Below are positions 20,501 to 28,985 of a DNA stretch of 64,000 bases, one piece after another. The DNA lies in NCBI GenBank assembly GCA_030068145.1, contig JAPJBO010000625.1:62001-126000 (forward strand), given 5' to 3'. The first letter of the stretch is position 1; each line of letters starts with the position of its first letter. This DNA is from Diplonema papillatum (lineage: Eukaryota > Euglenozoa > Diplonemea > Diplonemida > Diplonemidae). Under the pieces are notes generated by a model. It was not told the origin of the DNA. It ran no database searches and saw only the letters and a program-made list of their open reading frames with translations. The position numbers and the translations under genes are program-made.

Positions 20501-20990
20501 CCTTATATCCCAATGGGATTGCCTTGCCCAAGGCAATCCCATTGGGATATAAGGGAACAAAATTTCAAGTGTTGGGATATAAGGGAATTACACCCAAAAC
20601 AAAAGGTGAAACCAAAGCGGATACTTACAAACAAACGAAGGGGAAGAACGCCAGAGAAATAATAGGGAAGGGTGTGACTGACATTCTTTGATCCTGTTGG
20701 TTCGGGCTAGTTCAGGAGTGCTACCTTTTACCGGAATATTACTAGTCGTCGAAGCCAGCTCCACTCCGAATTCTCCTGGTGTCGATTCGAGTTGGTCGTA
20801 GCCGTGCGTCTTGCTCCTATTCCCTCAGTAAACTGCAACTCTCTAGGCTCGCCATCGCACCGTCTATGAGGAAACCTTCCAAACACAGAAGTACGGCGAT
20901 CACCGGAACGCGTACTACGCCGACAAGTACGCTTCGCTGCCGCCCGACGCTGATCGCGACCCTTCGAAAGATTACAAATACGTCGTTTGA
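2502..20990 (+). CDS. Phytanoyl-CoA dioxygenase (PhyH) family protein, three exons
   Basis: Non-haem Fe(II)/2-oxoglutarate oxygenase fold; family members hydroxylate small molecules such as phytanoyl-CoA, but the substrate here cannot be told. Joining 2502-3098, 8680-8907 and 20889-20990 gives 308 residues, a normal PhyH length, with all junctions in phase 0 and GT-AG introns. A hydrophobic stretch at residues 12-28 suggests a signal anchor or signal peptide. Iron ligands are H173 and D175 (FAAHQDM) and the distal H254 (TPHRSAAN), followed by the R265/R266 pair expected to bind 2-oxoglutarate. The junction of exons 1 and 2 restores ADANTLENGALEVAPGAH, a hallmark block of the family. Exon 3 supplies YGDHRNAYYADKYASLPPD and the stop codon. 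Introns of 5,581 and 11,981 bp make an 18.5-kb gene for under 1 kb of coding sequence. The family call is firm; the start codon is the first Met of the open frame. Confidence 0.9.
3107..3173 (-). repeat. RepA internal remnant
   Basis: Matches the middle of RepA in reverse orientation (GTTGAACGCTTACGCCCGCC block, then CCTGTGTTTCG). Both ends are missing. It begins eight bases inside PhyH intron 1. Confidence 0.75.
3573..6206. mobile_element. 2.6-kb TIR element in PhyH intron 1
   Basis: The outermost 15 bases, TTGCAGTTAATACAC at 3573-3587, are a perfect inverted repeat of 6192-6206. The homology continues inward with gaps (GCCAAATTTTGAATTCGACTT on the left, its counterpart at 6170-6190). The motif CAGTGTATTAAGTCTAA is repeated near the right end (6104-6190) and again, inverted, at 5240-5300. 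Inside are a second TIR element (3644-5234) and a stretch at 5390-5990 with several AAATCTCAGATTG-like words. No transposase is recognisable, so it is probably non-autonomous. Confidence 0.65.
3644..5234. mobile_element. Nested TIR element with G-run tips
   Basis: The left tip is a run of ten G followed by CGAATAATTGTAC (3645-3667); the right tip at 5213-5234 is its inverted counterpart (GTACAACTATTCG then eight C). Just inside, a 22-bp direct repeat containing TTGGGGGGGTCAAATAA occurs at 3730-3751 and 5114-5135. The GC-rich interior has overlapping open frames at 3860-4147 (95 codons, Ala/Gly/Glu-rich) and 4014-4382 (122 codons, basic), neither with a recognisable domain. At 4430-4545 there are TACGTAC- and GCTGCTACGT-rich simple repeats. 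Confidence 0.6.
6420..7215. repeat. Short-period satellite AAGTTCGGGCGAAGC
   Basis: About 800 bp of irregular tandem units of 14-19 bp, variants of AAGTTCGGGCGAAGCT and AAGTTCTGGTGAAGCA. Higher-order duplication is visible: the block at 6545-6680 is closely repeated around 6840-6975. All long open frames here are translations of the repeat. Confidence 0.9.
7401..7465 (-). pseudogene. tRNA-like sequence (tRNA pseudogene or SINE head)
   Basis: On the minus strand ATGGGTG at the 5' side pairs over seven positions (one G-U) with CGCCCAT at the 3' side. Between them are a box A-like GGCAGAGTGAGCGG, a five-pair stem around the loop CCTTCAGA, and a canonical box B, GGGTTCAAACC. At 65 nt it is shorter than a normal tRNA, the anticodon loop has eight bases and the D arm does not fold well. 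A tRNA-derived relic or polymerase III promoter head is therefore more likely than a working tRNA. Confidence 0.5.
8568..8668 (+). repeat. RepF copy 1
   Basis: Matches 26787-26893: TTTTTTGCGACAACCA, CCTGGAGAC.GT, GT(T/A)ACAGCTAAAA, GTTG(A/G)CAGCGGTTTA and AATCGCA(A/C)AAACAAA occur in the same order. This copy ends about ten bases before the PhyH exon 2 acceptor, so it supplies the 3' end of intron 1. Confidence 0.75.
8680..8907 (+). CDS. PhyH exon 2
   Basis: 76 codons (residues 200-275), starting at ENGALEVAPG and ending RRNTFVTFNEK. It carries the distal iron-binding His in TPHRSAAN and the 2-oxoglutarate-binding Arg region. Acceptor CAG|GAA; donor AAG|GTATAC at 8908. Confidence 0.92.
8921..9445 (+). 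repeat. 31-bp minisatellite, interrupted
   Basis: Tandem units of about 31 bp (CCTCCCTTGACCCAACGGTT plus GCTTAACACTA): about four and a half copies at 8921-9058 and nearly three more at 9370-9445. A 305-bp unrelated stretch (9059-9363, with a C-run at 9291-9302) separates them. The array begins 13 bp inside PhyH intron 2. Confidence 0.9.
9517..9724 (+). repeat. RepB copy 1, left half
   Basis: Begins TTTTTTACATAAGCGCCAGC and ends GGTGTAAGCGAAGAACAAA. TIR-like AAATGCTCGACGATGCTGC is at 9543-9561. The right half resumes at 13230 after the RT element. Other copies: 30094 (-), 32764, 41849 and 46455 (+). Confidence 0.9.
9732..10690 (+). pseudogene. Gag-like region of the RT element (frameshifted)
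   Basis: Opens with ATG eight bases after the left RepB half. The first frame (9732 to about 10040) codes an acidic/hydrophobic domain (MKWSREAAVEWVKQATGL...). After a frame change near 10040 the reading continues in another phase: an Ala/Ser/Pro-rich linker, a short leucine coiled coil (RRLEGQVERLTAMVLELVER, about 10288-10350), then a long proline-rich tail. A second frame change near 10690 leads into the recombinase-like ORF. The coiled coil plus disordered tail fits a gag-type protein, but no zinc knuckle is seen. Confidence 0.45.
10695..11430 (+). CDS. Tyrosine-recombinase-like core-binding domain (truncated)
   Basis: The protein after about residue 95 (NGERERLVGKANSYIGDALA ... VPTAVVLFVTRLLSRELNPI ... 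LVRDFVRSLKRAG) has the helical pattern of the SAM-like N-terminal domain of tyrosine recombinases. The best continuation shifts phase near 11330 (RHSTQEALVRHLPEAEVPLV...) and stops at 11427-11429. No catalytic R..HxxR..Y region exists before the RT frame begins at 11483, so the enzyme is either incomplete or reduced to a DNA-binding domain. Assignment rests on fold-like pattern only. Confidence 0.45.
11483..12814 (+). CDS. Reverse transcriptase with atypical VDN active-site motif
   Basis: Open from 11483; residues below are counted from the TTG at 11516. RT motifs appear in order: FVCDGRKLN (155-163, motif 2), LADAKSYFYQFEL (192-204, motif A, D194), MCMGWSWAPAIAQR (231-244, motif B), PWVDNFIIVG (257-266, motif C) and FDLLGLRFDL (304-313, thumb side). 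Motif C reads W-V-D-N where Y-x-D-D is usual, so the second catalytic Asp is Asn. The wording of motifs A and B is unlike Ty3, Copia or LINE RTs and nearer to DIRS-type enzymes. The frame stops at 12812-12814 and RNase H continues one base out of phase. Clearly an RT; family uncertain. Confidence 0.8.
   Translation, partial: PLSKCYPGPDALSQDVSPPAFLEAIRHHGGIGDAPPSDFTPFVTVAYGGDLIVNELAAPPAQRSSEGYLAPITSSFMDLDRLLAMDTHGLLGGVLDVIRSRESFESALIRDASSWHSEAIARGTSRRMLHHLPDLLKYGVAEVAHEHPRVVLPAFTVPKKSGGERFVCDGRKLNAVMPRPPPMLLPSMPDVIDRVLSSAVVYLADAKSYFYQFELDEGVRGYFGMNLAGPRGSFVRARLRAMCMGWSWAPAIAQRASRVILPETDGLPWVDNFIIVGDSLAEAEEKFTRFARRCREVNCVLNDDEGQYGIPLTQFDLLGLRFDLASSPPRYSMATAWVEKLLRSSELAVFRGGAVSPRAFYRLFGALVWFAYTTRFPLAYARCALSFVQRLSSRLSVGGLQAWDVPVNVPASTAREVESLTATIGENRWVTRVGTRGGQSIRL
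12816..13188 (+). pseudogene. RNase H domain of the RT element (frameshifted)
   Basis: Immediately after the RT stop, in another phase, comes SDASSKEWAALLEGE, then FLKELFAVLKGLEL, with the first Asp and Glu of an RNase H fold. It stops near 12985. A second phase gives CLNKGHSKNYAANIILSRVF (from about 12978) and a third gives EQRADEYTRG (about 13084-13113), matching the N-x-AD-x-x-SRG ending of RNase H in DIRS/Ty3-like elements. Three segments in three phases mean at least two indels, so the element is dead. Confidence 0.7.
13230..13347 (+). repeat. RepB copy 1, right half
   Basis: Resumes with GGTGTAAGCGAAGAACAAA (also the end of the left half) and continues to the right TIR, GCAGCTACGTCGAGTATTT (13315-13333). 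Together the halves rebuild a full RepB as at 32764-33064. Confidence 0.9.
14557..15015 (+). repeat. 21-bp satellite GGTTCGTTTACTTTTGGAATC, forward array
   Basis: About 20 units of roughly 20-21 bp alternating two variants, GTTCGTTTACTTTTGGAATC and GTTCGTTTCTAGTTTTGGAA. It starts directly after the 33-C run. The same family lies inverted at 18340-18596. Open frames here (repeats of FTFGIGS) are translations of the array. Confidence 0.92.
15060..16325 (+). repeat. GATTTTGGCCATTTTTGCC satellite array
   Basis: 1.27 kb of tandem units of about 28-46 bp made of ATTTTGGCCATTTT(T/G)GCC and AAATTTTCCA blocks, with occasional CGGATTTTGGCC inserts and higher-order repeats. The long frames on both strands (up to 566 codons) are repeat translations with no independent coding evidence. 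Confidence 0.93.
16326..16850. other. Unassigned spacer
   Basis: 525 bp between the satellite and the small ORF, including a short (CA)n at 16351-16362. No gene, repeat family or signal recognised. Confidence 0.4.
16851..17368 (+). CDS. Small ORF: SHOCT-like helix pair plus proline-rich tail
   Basis: The first frame from ATG at 16851 gives MSTSSMEALLRLVELKQAGY... about 41 residues resembling the SHOCT-type two-helix module (Leu/Lys pattern with ..ELK..G...E.EF..). A one-base phase change near 16970 leads into AGLPAALGPPPVFE and a long Pro-rich tail (P-x-P-x-T repeats, 17027-17200) ending KKSLKKNCVSD and a stop at 17366-17368. Either an indel or a tiny unseen intron separates the parts. It sits between inverted satellite arrays, inside PhyH intron 2, so it may belong to a mobile element. 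Function unknown. Confidence 0.4.
17398..17484. other. Hairpin with CCCAGGGTCAC arms
   Basis: CACCCAGGGTCACAA at 17410-17424 is matched by the inverted TTGAGTGACCCTGGGT at 17459-17474, enclosing a short loop region that contains GGCCTGGGCGCATGC. Directly downstream of the small ORF; could be a 3' structure or element end. Confidence 0.5.
17485..18103. other. Unassigned spacer
   Basis: Moderately AT-rich sequence without a convincing gene; no repeat family recognised. Confidence 0.4.
18104..18600. repeat. Forward-then-inverted satellite array
   Basis: Units of the 14557 satellite: forward (GGTTCGTTTCTAGTTTTGGA) from 18104 to about 18325, then inverted (TTCCAAAAGTAAACGAACC) from 18340 to 18596. 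The switch is a palindrome around 18303-18357 (AGTGGTTCGT.. / ..ACGAACCACT). The array ends at a short C-run (18603-18616), mirroring the C-run before the first array. Confidence 0.9.
18730..20595. mobile_element. Element flanked by GGGATATAAGGG palindromic clusters
   Basis: The left cluster (18727-18935) has three CCCTTATATCCCA-type words followed by three inverted ones. The right cluster (20427-20592) has three and two. The outer word on each side is distinct (GTGAATTTCCCTTATATCCC left, inverted with changes at the right end, 20571-20592), so the clusters are inverted copies around a 1.5-kb interior. That interior holds a direct duplication (19552-19671 and 19824-19926) and a CTGGTCAGGCTGTCC minisatellite. 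No coding region recognised. Confidence 0.6.
20150..20415 (+). repeat. CTGGTCAGGCTGTCCAGG minisatellite
   Basis: About 265 bp of irregular units built from CTGGTCAGGCTGTCCAGG and TCTGGTCAGTCCAGGCTG. Lies inside the GGGATATAAGGG element. Confidence 0.85.
20889..20990 (+). CDS. PhyH exon 3 with stop codon
   Basis: 33 codons plus TGA. It reads KYGDHRNAYYADKYASLPPD, then a short polar stretch ending KDYKYVV. This is the standard C-terminal block of PhyH proteins (GDhR..YYadK...PPd...). Acceptor CCTTCCAAACACAG|AAG, phase 0, agrees with exon 2. Too short and in the wrong phase for open-frame searches, which instead report an unrelated frame here. Confidence 0.88.
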   Translation, partial: KYGDHRNAYYADKYASLPPDADRDPSKDYKYVV

Positions 20991-23900
20991 GATCGAGCCA
21001 CTGCCGTCCCGCGGCGCTGACGTCTCACCCAATCAACCAACCGCCGCTGCCATCGTGCCATGCTGGGCTCAAAACTCGGAGTGCCCGAAAGAGGCCCCGA
21101 GGCGCGGACCAGGTAGTTGCTGAGCGCTGCTAGGATGTCGTACTTGGGTGGGCGCCGGAAAGGGGGATCCCCCAGGAAAGCGGGTCCCCGATAGCTGCTC
21201 TGTGCTGGACAGAGAACCCCGAGTAGGCAATTCCTAGTATTTGCTGGGTGTCGGAAACGGAGCCCCCAGGATGGCAAGTACCAGATAGTTGCTCTGCGCT
21301 GGAAAGATGGCCCCCGTGCAGGATCAAGCGCCCGGCGACGCAATTACATGGTAATTGCTTTGTGCCGGACGAGGGGCCCCAGCAAGGCAGATGGAGAGAG
21401 CTGTCCGGAATCTAGCCTAGGTCCACCTGACGGTGGAAATCTTTTTTCAAGATATTCGCGTAGAGGCTTGTTAGGAAAAAGGAAAAGGAAACGCTAACAG
21501 AGGGCCCCCGTCTCTGCGGGATTCATTCCTTGCAAACGGGGTCGTGGACTCCCTTCTCTCTCTCTCTCTCGTTCTTTGGAAAGAAGACTTGATGCACCAT
21601 GCATCCATGACAAGCAGTATTCTGCTGGTGAACATTGATCAAACCGTACTAACATTCCTCCCCCCCCCCCCCCACAAAGCGCTTTGTGCGGTCAAGTATT
21701 GTTGCTCGCTACTGACAACAGTATCCCTGTGGCAGGCTGTGGTAGCTTCCTGTTACGTCCTGCTTCATCCCTAGACACGAAACGAGCCCAAATAATCGCG
21801 GTGCCCACGCTGACACGCTGAGGATCAGTAGACTGTGTCGAGCACGTTCGGTTCGTACCCCTGTGTTTTTACACGAAATTGCTGTTCCCGCTGTGCTTTG
21901 CAGGGGTTTCCTCCAAGGGGTTGGGGGGGGCGGGGGGCTTCCGAATTCTGAGGCATTTTCCCCTTTTGCATTTGGGGGGACGACCACCTGGTCCCGGTAG
22001 CAGGGAAAGTGGCCGCTTCAAAGGAAATGCCCCGAAATACCCCGATATCCCCCCTACATTTTTGCCTGGACCGGGTGGGGGGCGGCAACCGAACAGCTCG
22101 TGAAATCTCTTCAGCGCAGGCAAGTTTGCGCGGGCAGTTGCGACGTGAAAACAAGTCTTTTGTCGAGCTCGCGACCCCCCCCCCGTTAAATAACCTGGCC
22201 TCAGTGGTGCAAGCACCACGCGCTCTTCAAACCCAAGAAACATTTTCCCCCCTCTATTTTCTATTTTGAGACCATCCCTTTCCTAGACGACATCTTCCTC
22301 GAAGAAGACTTGATGCTAGCATCAACCATGCATGAGAGGCAGTGCTCTGCCTAAACATTAAACTACGATTTCCCCCCCGAAATTTTAAAGAACCCCTGAT
22401 TCCTATAGGAGGCCCTGCTTTGGTAAAAATAAATTCGATCTCAAACAACTTCCGCTGAAATGCTGAAAGAAAAAGCTCTCACAAGAAAACAAGTGCCCAC
22501 GGGCGGGCTGGTCTGACGCTTGCTGTCGTTGAAGGGGGAAAAACAAGCCAGAGGCCTCTGCGCGATTCAGTCCTTGCAAACGGGGTCTTGCGTGAGCTAG
22601 ATATCACTAGCCGGACCTCATCTTTGTCAATCACATCGCGACCGCTTTCGGACGACGTTATCAAGTAACGCGTGACAATGCAAGCATACTCATGTGGTAC
22701 CTGCATTTCAGCTTTTCACTGCTAAACAGCAAAGAAAGCAAGACACCTCAATGTCACCTGAAGTCGAGAACACAACGCCAAAACAAAATAGGGACTTTGC
22801 CTTTCATACACATTTGCATATTTTTTGATTACCGACCTGCCCTCTGCGCCTGCTGTACATTTACTGCTACGAAACTGTCATCCAAGTTCAAATTACTACT
22901 ACTACTCGATTATCGTTGGGGCAGCAGGACACCTCGTCCAGGTGTAGCGTCACCCCCCCGATGCGAGCTGATGGCCGGTTGGATGCGGGCAACTGCACCT
23001 TCGCACCACCGACAGGTGCTTCCAGGTAGCGCGCAATCGGGGTTTCGAAACATGATGACACAAACGCATGATTCTTAATATCTAAAGCCCGCGCCCACGC
23101 GGCGTTGGCTGTGGCTAGTCTTTGAAAGGGCTGCCTTGATGTTACTTCGATCAAGCTCACACGAAAATGAAAAGCAACTACTATTCGATCACCGTTAATC
23201 GTACAAAGCATTCCCACGGGAATCCGAAGAAGAGGAAACGAGGGCGTGGGACGTTGTGTGGTTGTGTGGAATCGTTATGGATATTTCTTTGTACCTACCA
23301 CCCCCCGTGTTTAAGATCGCGCCCGTTTAGAGTGAAAACTTCAGTCTTCACGTGTTTTTTCCTCTGATGCTGAACATCCCGATTATTTCTCTTGGTGTCC
23401 TTTGAAAAGATGTGCGGAAACAACACCCGTTCGGCAGTTTTGAGGGGTTCTTTCCCTCGACGCAAAGGTCTCGTGTGTAGCCTAGCTTCCACACTAGCTC
23501 CTAAAAGGAAGCTAAGCTCACGAACACCTCTTTTCTTTTTTTGCTCACATGTCTTTCTCCTTTTCCTTTGCCTTGTGTGTGTGTGTGTGTTTCTGGGTAC
23601 GTACGCAAATTGTGTTCCCGACGTTCGAACAAGACTTGACTAGCACCAAACATGCTAGGCACATGATACACGGAAGACTTTTCCCCACCCCCATTCTAGT
23701 ACCGTGCCCCAAAAGTAGAAGCCTCCCGCCAAGAGTATGGCCTTGTGTGTGGCATCGTACACCCGGCAAGGCCACCTTAGCACACGTTGTCAGGTCAAAC
23801 TGACTGTTGAAAGCATCTAGGGCGAGTCATTGCGAAGACTCCCAGACGCTTGAGCGTAGATATACACTGCAACGTGCCACGGAAGCCCGTTGTACGCCGG

Positions 23901-24381
23901 GGCGCCGATACTTGAACCACCCCTCCCCCGCAAACAAAGTCTTCCCCCCGCAAACAAAGTCTTCCCCCCGCAAACAAAGTCTTCCCCCGAACTCCTCTTT
24001 GCCATCGAACATCTTCTTTGAGGAAGACTTGATACTAGGAAACACGGATGTGGGGCAGTGTGTTCTGTCGAAACTTGAAACTAAGAGTTCCCCCCCACAG
24101 AATCTCTCAGAAGCACAACAAATTGCAACGCCTGGCCGTCCGCTGGCCTACCGCTTCTTCAGTCAAAGCTGACGTGAGAGGAATTGAAGGGCACATGAGT
24201 CAACTAACCGGCCGGCTGAGCTGCCATTCGCTCATTCTTCGAGGAAGAAGACTTGGTGCTCGCATAAAGCATGAGAGGCGGTGTTCTGCCTATGCTTTAT
24301 GCCAGCACCAGCGGGCAGGGCGAGTGTCCGAAGCATGGGGTTTTTGATATACGGCTGGAAGTGTTTGGGGAAACCAAGGAC
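20991..24381. other. Intergenic repeat region after PhyH
   Basis: No gene recognised. 21060-21400 is a degenerate tandem array of about 75 bp (GATAGTTGCTCTGCGCTGG-like blocks). RepG copies (GAAGACTTGATGCTAGCATC .. GAGAGGCAGTGCTCTGCC) are at 21585-21650, 22299-22385, 24015-24090 and 24241-24312. RepT (-) is at 22165-22250 with its partner at 46887-46965 (+). A 19-bp unit, CCCCGCAAACAAAGTCTTC, is repeated three times at 23926-23990. C-runs occur at 21660 and 22168. Confidence 0.55.
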
Positions 24382-24936
24382 TTACTGGGGGGGGTCGAAT
24401 ACAGGAGGTACCTTGAATAGAAGAGGTACCTTGAATACAAGAGGCGTTTTGGAAATCTGGAAAAAAGTTGGGGTTTTTCTTGGTCCGCATAGCAGACCTT
24501 TTTCGACGGTTTTCTGATCGCGATGAAGAGAACCGTGAAAAATAGACCCGGGGACCAAAGATTGTGTGCGTGGTTCGTGGGTCTATACCAGATGCGGGGC
24601 ACCGGGCGTGGAACCCACAGGTTTTCAATGGAAAGGACGGGAATTGACCCACTGGTTGGTGACATTTCTTTGCTGGCCCGTGCAGCAGACCTTCTTTCGG
24701 CGAATTTGTGCTCGCGTTCAGCTCCGATGAAGAGAACCGTGGAAAATAGCCATAACCATAGACCCGGGGACCACAAATTACGTGCGTCTTTCAAGAAGAA
24801 CGTGCGTCTTTCAAGAAGAAGGGAGTTCCCGCGGTTTCCAGGTTTGCGGTACTTTTTCCAATTCTTTTTCGGGAAAATTGCAGGATCGGCACGCCGAATA
24901 GAAGAGGTACCTCTTGTATTCGACCCCCCCCAGTAA
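24382..24936. mobile_element. 555-bp TIR element with G-run tips
   Basis: A perfect 21-bp TIR at 24382-24402 and 24916-24936: TTACT, eight G, then TCGAATAC. Inside the left end, GAATA(C/G)A(A/G)GAGGTACCTT is repeated; the inverted form is at 24897-24920. The interior contains an imperfect direct duplication (GATGAAGAGAACCGTG at 24522 and 24727). A typical MITE-like structure, no coding sequence. Confidence 0.75.
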
Positions 24937-25012
24937 ACCAGTGTTTTTCCTGTGTGGCTAAAAAATATCTTTTCGCCTAAAAAAACAAGTTTTCGACGAA
25001 AATGGGGTTGGC

Positions 25013-25016
25013 TAGC

Positions 25017-25051
<35 letters not shown>

Positions 25052-25065
25052 TAGTAGTAGTAGTA
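25013..25065 (+). repeat. (TAG)n microsatellite
   Basis: About 17 TAG/CAG/TGG triplets. A short (ACT)n tract at 25312-25331 is the complementary type. Confidence 0.95.
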
Positions 25066-25978
25066 TGTGTCATCCTAATCCGGGAACAAGTCAGGGAGAA
25101 GAACGGAGCAATCTTTACAAACAAACGAGTGACTTAAGGTGGCCGCTTGAGCGGCGCCAATCCGAGCGCACACAGCAGCAGTGACGCATTTGAACTTCAG
25201 GAACGAAAGTGGAGTTGGCTAAAAATATGTATTTTCCCCCGGGAAATAACAGGGCTTTTTCCCCCCGAAGTGGTTTTCGGTCCCGAGGGATGTTTTTCTC
25301 CCGAGCCGAAGTAACTACTACTACTACTACTTCCCGGCTGGCGGACGAATATTCCCGATGCAGAGGTGGTGCTGCTCTTCCATGTTCGCGATGAGACGCG
25401 TCCTGAGGCGCTGTGCCAGCTTTCCACGAAATGCTAGATTTCATCTGAGGTGCATGTAGTTGCTGCTTTTGCTTCTGGCCAGATTGGCACTTCTTCAGCA
25501 GGATGGGGGTCTTCGGGAATTTGTTGCACATGTGAATGTTCCACTAGGAGGCAGGGCAGCTGTTCAGCCACAAACCCGTCCTTTGTGTGTTTGAAGTTCC
25601 CCATCAAGCCCGTCTCGGTAAGGAATCGGAATATCTTACCATTCTTGAACCTTCAGATGCCACAGTACTTGAGGAAGCTGTTGGCCACCTGGCGTGTATC
25701 GCTCCTTGCCCATGTTTGGCAGCAGCTCTGTGAAGGAATCTGGGGACTCGCTTCGCACTCATTTCGGCATTATTTTGCCGTTATTTCTTGTGTAGTTTTC
25801 CTGAAAACGGATTTAGGTGTTTGGGCTTGACTTTTTTTCGGCACCAGTTTTTGTACTTAGCCAGAATTTTGAGTTGCAGGGAGAAAAAGTCCCTTATTCT
25901 CCCTGCAGGGAAAAAACGGGATCTTGTTTCCCTTTGAGATACAGGCAAGAGGGAGAAAAGTCCGCCAGCCGGGACACA

Positions 25979-26485
<507 letters not shown>

Positions 26486-26544
26486 GCCGGAACTGTGAAA
26501 GTTTTTAGCCAACCAATTTCATTTTGTTGGCTAATGGTAGAAAG

Positions 26545-26893
26545 TTCTTTTTTTTATTAGTACATCTATACTGACGGGAACATTTCCGGAACAACGGTTG
26601 CACATGAAAGAGAAAACGAAGCCAACGAAGAAGTGCTAATGCAGGAAAACCCCCCCCAGAGAGGTTTATACCCTGTACACGCGAAGAACAAGAAATTTTT
26701 GCCTTATCATTTTCATCACCTTTGGTCAGTTGATGCTGATCGTCCGTTGCTTCGTTTATCAGTGCAAGCCCCAACTCCGGAAATGTTCTTTTTTGCGACA
26801 ACCAATTTCTGCTTCCCTGGAGACAGTATTTGTTACAGCTAAAAAGAACGTTGGCAGCGGTTTAACCAAATCACATACAGGTTAAATCGCACA
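26545..26893 (+). repeat. RepO followed by RepF copy 2
   Basis: RepO (26545-26790): its end, CCTTTGGTCAGTTGATGCTG through AACTCCGGAAATGTTCTTT, recurs almost unchanged at 49875-49968. RepF (26787-26893) then follows without a gap, as in the copy at 8568. Confidence 0.8.
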
Positions 26894-27337
26894 AACAAAA
26901 ATTATTTTGACCCCCAAAATTTTCCGCGCGCGCGCGCGCAGAAACTAAAACTTTTCGAGAAAAAGCCTCCTTAACTGTGGCGAGCAACGAACAGTTTTAC
27001 CCAGCAAAACTACCCAAAAAAAACCTTATATTAGGGCGGAAGCAACCCGCACCACGTGAAGCACCGCAAGTGTCGCGAAACCCAAGCACTACTCTACGAG
27101 AAATTACATAAAAACGCGGACAACAGACCGGTACGGGCTACAAGGCAACCCCTGCTCAACTTGTAGAACGTGGGGGGCCCAAGATTACACTCCACGAAGG
27201 AATGTACTTCGTGTCGGTCACAAACAGTCCCGGATATGGCTAGCCATAACCCATAACGAAAGCATGCACTAAATATACAAACCGTAACCATAAAGCCCTT
27301 TCCTGCTCTAAGAGAACCCATTCATGAACGGTCACAC

Positions 27338-27395
27338 GGAGACCCTAAAACCCCGGTATTTCAAGCGAACTTTAACTCTAAAAAAAACGTTTCTT
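27338..27395 (+). repeat. RepC copy
   Basis: GGAGACCCTAAAACCCCGG then TTCAAGCGAACTTTAACTCT. Related copies at 28535-28577, 30042-30092, 35590-35637, 43925-43996, and partial at 5873-5905 and 31455-31500. Confidence 0.75.
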
Positions 27396-27536
27396 GGCTG
27401 GGAAAACACAACGTCCCCGGAGGGGAGAAACGAAGATCCGGGTCCTCATGAGGACCAGGGGGGCAGCAAAAGAGACCGAAGAATCCAAAAAAACACCGAA
27501 TTTCCGCGTTTAGAGGCAGGGTGTAACATACACTGA

Positions 27537-27926
27537 GTGATTTTTGGCGGACGAAAAAGAAGTCGACAATTTGTCACAAGTCTGTCATGCCACACTATGA
27601 TGTTCGTGATCCTGCTACTGGAAGCAGCAGAAGACGAGCAACATTGGAGACCGCAATATCAACAGCGAAACCAGCGGCGAGGCTCAAACAGACGACACCG
27701 ACGCGAGCGAAGAAGCGGCGAACGAACTCTGCGTCGAAGCCGACTACAAAACGGCGTAGAGGAGCGCCCATCGAAGCGCGGCCATCGCCCAAGCGCCGTG
27801 AAGAAGCAGAAATCGACGCTCGACGAGCAGTCGAAGGAGAAGCGAGGCACCAAACGCGCGCCTGAGCGCGACGATCAAGACGACCTAAAGAGGCGAAAGC
27901 ATGACACACCACGTGCGAAGAGATAA
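27537..27926 (+). CDS. ORF with conserved basic C-terminal tail (partial)
   Basis: Open frame of 129 codons, very rich in Arg/Lys/Glu. Its last 35 codons (DEQSKEKRGTKRAPERDD... to DTPRAKR and stop) recur at 48439-48546 with substitutions and two length changes, both multiples of three (see that entry). This pattern implies the tail was translated. The tail resembles a bipartite nuclear localisation signal. The N-terminal limit is unclear; it may be the end of a retroelement or gene-family protein. Function unknown. Confidence 0.45.
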   Translation: MIFGGRKRSRQFVTSLSCHTMMFVILLLEAAEDEQHWRPQYQQRNQRRGSNRRHRRERRSGERTLRRSRLQNGVEERPSKRGHRPSAVKKQKSTLDEQSKEKRGTKRAPERDDQDDLKRRKHDTPRAKR

Positions 27927-28985
27927 CTAGGTCTCTGGAACGGCTTATTGGCAACTTCCAAAGCACAAGGCCCCAACAGCATGATGTTTAGGGGACGCGC
28001 ATCCTCCTCTAAGTCTGCGAGTCGCCTAGAAGTCGCCAAGCCCACATTGGTCATCGTCCAGAAATTTGGAACTTTGTCGTAGGCTACTTCGAAGGACGCT
28101 GAAACGCGACTTTTGCGGTTGGCGTAACTTACTGGCTACAGTACTGTAAGATCCACAGGCCATCGTCCCTAGGTTCGTGTGTGTGTGCCTGCTGGTAGGA
28201 CATTTTGTGACTTGACCGCGCAGAAGGCGCAGAAAAGTGAGACTCTGGTGTTTCATCTCGCAAAGGCCCCAGAACGTGCCAAGCTGGCCTGCACACAGTA
28301 ACAATCCGTTGTCGCAAGCAACTACAGCACCGCAAAGCACATCCTGGAATGTGCGACCAGTGCGCGGTCGAAAGGCCCAGAAGGAACCCGACATACTTGC
28401 TGAGATGTGAACCATGTTGATTTGTCAGCTGCTTTTGTTTGCCAGTAGCAGATTTCTGGGAAGAGTGATTGCACAGGCGCAGATGCCAGTTTCCTTCATA
28501 GGCCAATCTCTCCGATAACACAAACCCGTTAACCAACACAAAACCCCCGGAATTTCAAGCGAACTTTTAACGCTAAAAAGTGCATGCACAATGAAAGTTA
28601 GAAAGAAATCCTTGAATGAAAGTTAGAAAAAAAGTTGCGTTTTCAAAAACCCGGGTCCGGGGCCGAGCTACACGAGGTTTGGAAATTTTTTCTTGAGAGG
28701 GATAAACACGCAGTCTTTTTCCCTCAGGTTTTATTGTCGCAAACGAATCACCGCGTGCATCGGGCGGCGCCCACAGCACGGAACAAAGCGCCCATGCGGG
28801 GCTTCAAGCTCATTAGACAATCGACGCATACCACACGAACGTATCAGGTTACCACACAACGTAAGCACACTCTCCCCGGTAGCTCCGGTCAGTTGACCTC
28901 CGCCGGGCTTAAAAAAGTTCCCTCCCTCCCTCCCAATGCGATGAGGGTATCGCGCCATGAACTTCTTCCCTCCGCGAGGGTCCCC

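Larger units (their letters stand above)
8908..20888 (+). other. PhyH intron 2 (12.0 kb)
   Basis: Donor AAG|GTATAC; acceptor CCTTCCAAACACAG|AAG. In order it contains a 31-bp minisatellite, a G-tipped 5-kb TIR element with an RT element inside, inverted satellite arrays around a proline-rich ORF, and the GGGATATAAGGG element. The last 290 bp before exon 3 show no further repeat. Confidence 0.85.
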
